Source of the DNA: Blastocladiella emersonii ATCC 22665
Taxonomy: Eukaryota > Blastocladiomycota > Blastocladiomycetes > Blastocladiales > Blastocladiaceae
Reading direction: 5' to 3'
NCBI GenBank assembly: GCA_025594325.1
Contig: JANHCV010000004.1
Coordinates: forward strand, 496,001 to 560,000
DNA: 64,000 nt
The position numbers were made by a program, and so were the translations under genes. Positions within the stretch are counted from its first letter, which is position 1; every line of letters begins with the position of its first letter. Shown one piece after another: positions 49,140 to 57,528 of the stretch. The notes beneath the pieces were generated by a model that did no database searches, was not told the origin of the DNA, and saw only the letters and a program-made list of their open reading frames with translations.

Positions 49140-51467
49140 ATGTATCCATCGCAATTTACTAGCTGCAATGTAAACCAGACGCCCATATTTCGACTTCGCC
49201 CAAAGTTGAGGGAGCAAGGCCTGTGTCCGCGCTAGGACACGCTCGTCCAGTTCTGGACGGCCGAGCTCAGCGTCTCGTGCTACGTCCTCGTCGCCGCGTC
49301 CGCCCTCACATTCCGCACCGCGCTCGGGACCGCCGCCGCGGTGATCGCCGCCGCCCTGGCCGTCGGACTCAGCATCGACGCCAGCCCGACGTCGTGGGCG
49401 TGGCTCCTCGTCTTTAACCTCGCCGACGACGCCGTCAAGTCGCTCGTCGGGCTCTACGAGCGCGAGCTGCTGTCGCGCGCTACCTTCTACCACAACGTGC
49501 GCCAGGCCGCGGCCGCCGCCGCCGCCGCCGCGCGGACGACGGGTCGCCGTGGGTCTTCGGCGCACGCGCACGGGTCGCGGGCCGAGGAATCGGGCGCGCG
49601 GTCGGGCTCGGCTACCTCGATCGCGACGAGCAGGACGCCGCCTTCGCCGTCCGCGAGCGAGCGGCACTCGGCCACCTCGGTCGCGACGAGCGGCGGCACA
49701 CGGAGTAGCGCGTCGTCGTTCCCGATCAGCGTGGTCCAGCTACAAGAGCAGCCGTCCTCGTCGTCTTCCTCGCGGCCGACCAAGTCGGTCATCCTCCACT
49801 ACGTGCACGCCGTCCGCCGCGAGCCGTCCGCGACGAGCAGCGACAACACGGTCGTCGCCGCGGGCCCTTCCGCACCCCCGCCGCCAGCGTTCGGGCGCCG
49901 CCGGCACTCCCTCGCAACGAGTTCGCCGTCGTCCGCGGCGCCGGAGCTGGGGACCGCGACCATCCCACGGCCACCACCGCCGCCGCCGGCTCCGTCGCAG
50001 CAGTCCCGCATCCACTTCTCCCGGCTCCCGAGTGAGGACGAGGCGCTCGCGGCCGCCACCACGTTCCAGCGCGTCCTGCCCAAGGGTTGCGTGACGGATA
50101 CGCCGACTTCCTCGGGCGCGGTGCACGACTCGCACCTCGAGATCGGGAACCTCCTCACGCTCCCGCGCATCGTGCACTCGTCCACGCTGTCGCTCGGTGG
50201 CAGCGGCGCGGGGGCGCACAAGACGGAGCCGCGGCAGTCGTCGTTGTCGGCGTCGCTCGACGCGCCGCGGCTCGTTGTCGAGGACACAACGGCGGCGGCG
50301 GCAACGAACGGCACAGTGGTGAATGATGCATCGCCATCAGCCTGCGCAAGCACGGGAACGTCAACGTGGTCGACCGGGTCGTCCGCGTCGCTCAGTTCCA
50401 CGTCCTCGCACGCCGACCTCGCCGCGTGCGGCACGAACCCCGCCGCCGCAGAGCAGTCCCACCTCATGCCGACGCGTGCGGCGGTGCAGTCGCGCCATTC
50501 GCTGCACGCGACCCCGCGCGTCGCGGGCGTCCGCGACAGCCTCGAGCTCGCGAGCCGCGGGTCGCTGGCGATCCCGACCATGGACACGGCGGCGCTCTGC
50601 CGGACCAACACGGGCGCGACGTCGACGACGCGGATCAACAGCAGCACCGCCGCGCTCTCGACGACGACGACGGGCGGCGGCGACGCGTCCCGGCGGCGGC
50701 GGCCGTGGTACCGCCGACTGCGGCGCGCGCTGCACCGGCTGCGCCACGAGTTTTTCTACGCGTTCCCGGACGCGGGCGAGGAGGCGCAGTACCTCGCGTA
50801 CTACTACGAGAAGCTCAAGTCGCGGATGCTGATCACGGGGATCGCCGGGATCGCGATGCAGCTCGCCACGGCCGTGTTCATGATCGCGTCCAAGAGCGGG
50901 CGCATGGCCGTCAACGACGCGGAGCGCGACCAAAGCGAGGAGACCGCGTCCTCGCTCGCGGCGTGGCTCCACCGCGTCCGCCCGTTCATCCTCGAGTGGT
51001 GGTTCCCGTACGCGCAGCACCTCGCCTTCTACACGGTCCAGCTCGCCGTCGCGCGGTCCAAGTCGCCGCGGTTCACCGGCGCGCGGCTCGAGCGGTACGG
51101 CGTCGCGCACTCGGTCGTCTTCGTCGCGGCCGTCGTCCTGCTGGACATGGAGGTCCGCGTGCTCACGCACAACCACGTGCTGGTGCAGTCGGCGAGCCAC
51201 CAAGTGCTCGCTACCGTGCTCGGGATCACGGCGCTCCGGCTGCGGCCCCGCGCCCACGCGGCGGTCCTCGTCGCGTTCGTTCTCCTGATCCACCTCGCGT
51301 ACGCGACACTCGTCGCTAGCGGTGCCACGGTCGAGACGATGGGTAAGAGCATCGTCGTGCTCTCGACGGCCCTCGTCAGCCTCGTCCTGTCCATTTACTT
51401 TGCGTCCGCGAGCCGGCGGTACTTCCAGGTCAGGACCGCGGCGCTGGCGCACCGGCCGGAGGGATGA
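49140..51467 (+). CDS. Unrecognised multispanning membrane protein with long Ser-rich loop (753 aa)
   Basis: Exon 1 (49140-49169, MYPSQFTSCN) and exon 2 (49236-51467) are joined over a 66-nt intron (AAT|gtaaac...gcgctag) in phase 0. The N-terminal region has two or three hydrophobic helices ('LSVSCYVLVAASALTF', 'AAAVIAAALAVGLSI', 'WAWLLVFNLADDAV'). A cytosolic-type loop of ~400 residues (about 75-470) follows, rich in Ser/Thr/Ala with Arg. 'RRPWYRRLRRALHRLRHEFFYAF' begins the C-terminal half (conserved-looking), followed by 'EAQYLAYYYEKLKSRMLITGIAG' and four to five further helices ('VVFVAAVVLLDMEVRVL', 'AVLVAFVLLIHLAYATLV', 'VVLSTALVSLVLSIYFASA'). No transporter or receptor signature is recognised. 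The N-terminal CNDT could be glycosylated if extracellular. Gene structure is supported by frame; function unknown. Confidence 0.65.
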
Positions 51468-51843
51468 ATAAAGTCGCATCGGAGAAGGTTTGTTCATGAG
51501 GTTGTATGTAGTCAGAGGTGACCAGATTTGCATGGGGTGATGGGACGAGAGAGAGGAACATCGAAGGCGGCGAGCTCGCGCTGGTGGCGATCATGCCGAC
51601 CATCACCTGATTGAACGTCGCGTCCCTCGCCTTGGCCCTCGCGCTCGCTGCCCCCCTTGGGACGACCGGGCGGTCACGGCGACGGCGGGACGACGCCAGA
51701 GGGGATGCTCGCTGCCACGTTCGGCGCTGCGGTGGATGTGCGGTGGATGTGCGAGCGGCTCGCTGGAACACTTGGCACCGCAAGGGAAGCTGCCCATGCG
51801 CCTCGGTCCTCGCTCTCTCAACCACGGACTCGAATGCAAGCTA
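51468..51843. other. Intergenic upstream of the kinase-LRR gene
   Basis: 376 bp with a short GGTGGATGTGCG direct repeat near 51730-51750. An in-frame ATG at 51736 would extend the kinase N-terminus by 36 residues, Cys/Gly-rich and unlike the rest. This is treated as promoter/leader. Confidence 0.45.
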
Positions 51844-54800
51844 ATGAACGCCATGGCAGAAGGCCCAACCGCTAACTTGCGGCAATTTGCCGACCAGCTT
51901 GGCGAGCTTCTCGACCGGGCGCCAGACGCGGTTCGCGAGCAGGTCGAGGGTCCGGCCCGCGCAGCGCTTGACACCGCTCAGTCGCTCTTGGACTCGCTTT
52001 CTCGCGCGCCAGCTTCGGCTGACGGCGCTACTCTTCACCCGGAACTTGCGCAACATGTCCGACTGGCTTGTCGGCACACCGGCCAGGCCATGCGGCTGAC
52101 GACTCAGCTTCTTGCTTCCTTGCACGAAGCTCCGGTCGCGCTGAGCTCCCAGCTCGCGCAGGAGCTGGACGTCGTCAAGACTCGACTTGCTCCCGCCTGT
52201 GCCAACTTGAACGCTGCGCTTACTCGGCTTCTTGCGCAGCAGCAGCAAACCGCCCAGCAGCCTCCCGCGGCTCACGTCGCCGCGACAGCTCAAGCCTCGG
52301 GCCCGCTCGTGGTCGGCCTGCGCGAGTTCTCGCCCGACGACCTCGAAATCTCCACTCAGCTTCTCGGCAAAGGCTCGTTCGGCAAGGTCGTCAAGGCGAC
52401 CCTGCGCAGTTCGAGCACCGACGTCGCCGTCAAGTACCTCGACCCGCTCGCGGGCGCGCACGCGTCGCTCGCCGCGAAAGACTTCATCACCGCGGTCCGC
52501 GCCGAAGCCCATATCCTGGGCGGCCTGCGCCACCCCAACGTCGTCGACCTGCTCGGCTACTCGCTCAACTCGGACGCGCCGTTCCTTGTCATGCCGCTCA
52601 TGGAGGGCGGCGACCTCGCCACGTACGCGATCGGCCGGCCGAGCGAGCACCTCCGGCTCCTCCTCGACACGGCGCGCGGCATGGCGCACCTCCACAGCAT
52701 GAACATTGCGCACGGGGATCTGCGCGGGGTGAACGTGCTTGTCCACCGGTCTGGGATCGCGGTCGTCGCCGACTTTGGCCTCGCGCGCACGATCGGCGCC
52801 AACGGGACCGGCCGATTGGAGACGTTCGAGGAGGGCAAGGTCGGGAACACGCGCTGGCTCGCCCCCGAGCGCACGATCCCGGGCTCCACTTGGCACCTCA
52901 CGCCGGACGTGTTCGCGTACGCTATGGTCTGCTACGAGGTCGTCGCGGGTAAGATTCCCTTTGACGGCGAGAAGGTCGAGGCCTTGATCATCATGGGCTG
53001 GATCCGCGAGGGCCGCCGGCCCGCGGCGCCAGTGGACGCGCCGAGCTTTTCGGGCGAGCTCTGGGCGCTTGTCGAACGGTGCTGGGCTGACCGGCCTTTT
53101 GCGCGGCCCAAGTTTACTGAAATCGCTGGCGAGCTTGCTGTACTTGTCAATCGTGATTCTTCGAGCGTGTCCGCTTCCCCGGTTCCGCTTGGCGGCGCGG
53201 GTGATCAACTCGACCATCACCTCGGCTCGATGACCATCAGCGTACGACAATTTACTTCTTGTACATGCACTCCCTCACTAACGCCATCCAGCACAGCCCG
53301 ATGCACCGTATCCAGCCGTCGATCGGATGCCAACACCCGGCACTAGTCAGCCGATTGGATCGGCTTTCCCCGTGGACGCGGCCACCATGCTTCCGCCGCC
53401 GCCAGTCTTGCCCTTCTCTCCTGCCGCGTCCGTGGATTCACCTGATGCTGCTCCTTCCTCTGACCTGGCCACGGAGCACTTCTTCGCGGTGCGTTCTTGG
53501 TTCCCTTGCGCGCTGACCTCGTTGGTTTCTCACACCTGGCGTGCGCGTAGGATCTCGCGGCTTTGTGGGATGTCGAGGGCGATCGACGCGTGTGGGACGC
53601 CCGCCTCGAGCTGGCCAACGGCTCGATGCAGTCCCTCGACCTCACCGGTCTGACCGTCACGAAAGCTGGACTTGCCGTTCTCGGGCGGGCATTCTCGCAC
53701 CCGCTTCAGTTCGTCACTGAGCTGAAGATCGCCAACTGCGGTCTCGGCCAGGACGGCGCCATGGTGCTCTCGCGGCTTCTTCCCGACACGCTCCAGATCC
53801 TCGATGCCAGCAAGAACGCGATCGGTGACGCCGGTGCTCTCGCTTTCGCTGCCCGCTTCCCGCCGCAGCTGTGCGAGCTCCGGCTCCGCGCAAACGAACT
53901 TGGCGATGGTGGAGCCGAGGCCATCGCGGCCAAGCTGCCGCCGCTGCTCACGATCCTCGACTTGTCGTACAACCAGATTACGGGAAACGGGATCCGCGTT
54001 TCGGCGACCAAGCTCGGCGAGTGCCTCCAGGAGCTGTACCTGAGCAACAACAAGCTCGGTCCGCACGGCATGCACGCGATCGCCGCCAAACTGCCGCCGA
54101 CGTTGCTCGTCCTCGACCTCAGTTACAACGAGGGCGGCCCCGAGGGCGCGATCGCGTTGAGCGCTGCGCTTCCCGACTCGCTTCATCGGCTCTCGCTTGG
54201 CCGAAACGCGCTTGGTGACAACGGCGCCGTGGCTCTCGCCCAAGGACTCCCGCGTTCGCTGCGGTCGCTCGATCTCTTCACGAACGGCATCGGGTTCGCC
54301 GGCATGCAGGCACTCGCCAAGGCCCTCCCCGCGTCGCTGCTGGAGCTCGACCTCGGGCAAAACCGTATCGGCAACAACGGCGCGCGGGCGCTCGCGGACA
54401 ACATGCCGCCGAACCTGCAGCTGCTCGGCCTCACGACGAACCAGATCGGGACCGGCGGTATGGTCAAGCTGGCGCCCGCGCTGCCGCGCTCGCTCCTCAA
54501 GCTGTACCTGTCGTACAACGAGATTGGTCCCGCCGGCGCGGCCGCGCTCGCAGCGGGCATGACGCCCGCGCTCATCTCGCTCGACCTCAGCTGCAACGCG
54601 CTCAGCGACGCGGGGGCCGAGAAGATCGCGGATATGCTCCCGAACTCGCTCACCTCGCTCGGGCTGTTTGCGAACAGCATCAGCGACGTGGGCGTCCAGG
54701 CGGTCGCGGCGCATCTTCCGCGCGCGCTCGTCAAGCTGCACCTCGCCAACAACAACGTGTCGGACGGCGGCGCGCTCGCGCTCATGGACGCGGTTCCAGG

Positions 54801-54975
54801 GACGCTGGTCGAGCTGTCGCTGAAGCGCAACCGCATCTCGGCCGACGGCATTGCTCGAGTCCAGTCGCAGAAGCCCGCGTCGCTACGCACCCTGACGGTC
54901 GAGCCGCAGCAGAAGGTGGCAAAGCTCAAGAAGTCGACCTCGTCGTCGTTCCTTTCGTTCATTCGTGGCGAGTAA
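51844..54975 (+). CDS. Helical-bundle + TKL-like protein kinase + RNI-LRR fusion protein (1004 aa)
   Basis: Exons 51844-53241, 53297-53488 and 53551-54975 (55- and 62-nt introns, both phase 0) join three parts into one frame of 1005 codons. Residues ~1-140 are amphipathic helices with heptad-like spacing ('FADQLGELLDRAP', 'ALDTAQSLLDSLS', 'MRLTTQLLASLH', 'LNAALTRLLAQQQ'), compatible with a four-helix bundle. The kinase domain (~167-430) has the Gly loop 'GKGSFGKV' (175-182), Lys 197 in 'VAVKYL', the catalytic loop 'HGDLRGVN' (290-297; D present, the usual K is R), DFG (310) and APE (~340), so it is probably active and of TKL type. A Pro/Ser linker leads into at least 14 RNI-type LRRs (~545-985: 'LTILDLSYNQI', 'LQELYLSNNKLG', 'LLKLYLSYNEIG', 'LVKLHLANNNV'). 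The tail is basic and Ser-rich. The order recalls MLKL-like bundles and LRR immune kinases; that role is inference. Confidence 0.88.
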
Positions 54976-55393
54976 TGTGATCTCTATTTTTGCTCCTCGT
55001 GCGTCTTATTTACATCGTGAGCGGAGAGCGCGCAAACGAGCTTCGCTTTGGACGTGTCTCCCACATCACGTGATTAATCGACGCGTCGAGGCCGATGTCT
55101 CGCACCTCGACTTGGACGCGGCGGCCGACGAAAACGGATCACAATCCAAGTGTACGCATGAGAATAAACGGGTGGGAGATATGGCGCCAGCGAGGAATCT
55201 CCCGCCCTGCCTCCAACGCGAATTCCGCTTCGGATCACTGGCGCAGCCCGCCGGTGATTCGGCTCGCATCCTGTCGATTGCCGCTCCGCACTATTCGGAA
55301 AACACTCATCACTCTATGCAAACGCTGAACGAACTGGATAACATCCGCCCCACATTGCACCACGAACCATCGATGCATCCCTGACGAACGAAA
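54976..55393. other. Intergenic between kinase-LRR and GPCR copy C
   Basis: 418 bp between two plus-strand genes. It includes a CACGTG site in CATCACGTGATTAATCG (near 55065-55080), a possible bHLH-type site in the GPCR promoter. No further feature was seen. Confidence 0.4.
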
Positions 55394-57045
55394 ATGATAA
55401 ATGCAACCAACCGATACGCGAACGTGACCACGATCATGAACGTGCGTGAGTTCGACTTGCGGGACCCGTGGGACCCCCTCGACTGGGACCACTCGATGCC
55501 GTTCCGCGAGCTCAACATCTTCCTCCTGATCCAAGCGATCGGCGTCGTCATCCTCAACGCCATGATCATCATCGCGTCGTACCGCTGCCGCCACAAGATC
55601 CTCGTCAACGCGTCCAACCAGCTGTCCGTGAACCTCTCGATTGGCTACCTCTGTTACGGCCTGTGCACCGTCGGGATCCGGCTCGCCCTCGTCGCTGACT
55701 TTGCGTGGTCTGAGGGCCTGTGTCGGTTTGCTGAGATGAGCCATGTCAACTTTATCGCGCTCACCATCTTTGCGAGTACGTGGCCTCGGTGGACACGTGA
55801 GACCGTCGGCACTCACTACTCGCCGAAATCTAGTCACGAACATGGCCGTCGAGCGGTACATGTCGATCATCCGCTTCAAGGCGCTCACCCGGAAGCAGGC
55901 CACGCGCATGTCCATGGGCGCGCAGTTCCTCGCCCTCGTCGACATGCTCGTGCACACGCTCGGCCACCGCCCGGTCATCTCGCGGAGTGGGTACGTTGTT
56001 CTACGATGGGTCCTACGGCGCTCGGCGTGGGCTGACTAGTGCATTTTCTCCCGCTAGAATCACCTGCTACCCGTCGTCGATGGGCCTCGCGCTCGGCACC
56101 GTCGACATGATCCTCCTCAGCTCTCAATCAATCACGATCGCAAGTACGCACGGTCTGTATCGCTCGTGTCCGTCCCCCCGCTGACTCTCGCTTCGTACAG
56201 TTGTCTACCTCCTCATCCTGCGTACTCTGCGCAAGGCTTCGCGCAAGATCGACAAGTCGGCGCCCGGGCAGAGCGTCGGCAACCAGTCGACGACGACTCA
56301 GACGCAGGCAACCAGTGCGAGCGATCCCACCGCCTCGACCAAGCAGATGCTCTCGCCGACCACGCCCGTCACGCCCGGGCTCGGCAACAACAAGGGGACG
56401 GCCGCCGCGGAGCGTATGGAGACGCGTACGGCCTCATGGTACCCCCTCGGACCACGACGAACACTGACATTTGCGACGTGTAGAGATGAGCGGCCTGCTC
56501 CGCGCCGCCTCGGCCACGGCCGACAGCGCTTCCGCGGGCGGGCTTCTTCGCGCCGCCTCGGGCACGGCCGACAACCCGAACATGTCCGGCAGCCTTCTCC
56601 CCGCGGCTTCCTCGACGGTCGCCGAGACGTCGGGCAACGGCCGCACCAAAATCACCAGCAGCCACGCGGCGAGCAAGGCGGCGCGCAACGCCGAGATCGA
56701 GAAGCGCATCCTGCTCCGCGGGATCGCGTCGCTCGTCGCGTCGCTCTTCACGTCGGTCCCAACGACGGCGCTCGTCGGCCAGCTTGTCGCGACAGGCGAA
56801 CGGACCACCGGACTCTACGACGCATGCACGTGCAAGGTGTGGTTGGTCTTGAGAAACTGCTGACTCGGTGTGAGCGCTGTCTAGACTGGATGATCTCCAA
56901 GTTCATCACCGAGATCGCCGACCCGGTGATCCTGCTCACCATGGACGTGCGCTTCCGCTCGGCGGTCCGCGAGACCTTCTTCTGGTGGCTGCCGCAGCCC
57001 GCCAAGCCGATTGACCCGGCCAACCGGTCGGGAACGGCCCTGTAA
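55394..57045 (+). CDS. Class A (rhodopsin-like) GPCR, copy C (450 aa, 6 exons)
   Basis: Exons 55394-55775, 55834-55990, 56058-56143, 56201-56425, 56484-56825 and 56885-57045 sum to 451 codons. The extracellular N-terminus has NAT and NVT glycosylation sites. TM1 'GVVILNAMIIIASYR'; TM2 'NASNQLSVNLSIGYLCYGL'; TM3 'GLCRFAE' to 'MAVERYMSII' (Cys to ERY 24 residues apart); 'TCYPSSMGLALGTVDMILL' around TM5; 'RILLRGIASLVASLF' in TM6; 'IADPVILLTMDVRFRSAV' in TM7/helix 8. The C-terminus ends RSGTAL, close to copy B RSGAAL and copy A RSATAL, suggesting a shared C-terminal signal. The fifth intron starts GC (T|gcacgt) at the position where A and B have gtacgt, so it is a GC-AG intron. It lies 7 kb from A and B and on the opposite strand. 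Confidence 0.88.
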
Positions 57046-57528
57046 TGCTGCAAGCGGGCGTAGTGTAAATTTGATCATTTCCTGTACCCCTCACGTCGGT
57101 TGACTGCTGCGAGTGAGCCCGCGAGCCTCAGCATGAAGCGCGCAGCTGCTCCTACACCCGCGCGAGGACTGCATGGCGCGCGTGGGCGAAGTATGCGACG
57201 TTACACGTAACATGGCTCTCAACCTTCTTCCGCGCGACCATGGCCAGGTGCGTGGCGGCCGTTTTGCCGGCCGAATCGACAGGCGCGGTATCGCCGAGCG
57301 CGACCACGAGCGACCGCGACACGGCGAGATGTACGAGCGCGTGAAGACCTGGCCCGCGAGCTCAGCGATCTTGGCGGTCATGAACGTGATCGAGCGAAAG
57401 GACCGTGATTGTGACGTTCAAATTGCTTGCGTCGTGAAGAAAACGAGGTCCAAGGATCGGGTGAGCAAACCAGACGTATATGTACAACCAAACAGACAGA
57501 AAACTATTTACAGACGGCCCGCACACCG
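57046..57528. other. Intergenic between GPCR copy C and repeat protein (convergent)
   Basis: 483 bp between two convergent coding ends. It should hold both 3' UTRs. No repeat, RNA gene or coding frame is supported. Confidence 0.45.

Noticed and set aside
49167-49173. ATG-TAA as an upstream ORF before the multispanning protein
   Set aside because: The bases are better explained as a splice donor AAT|GTAAAC that joins MYPSQFTSCN to the long exon in phase 0.
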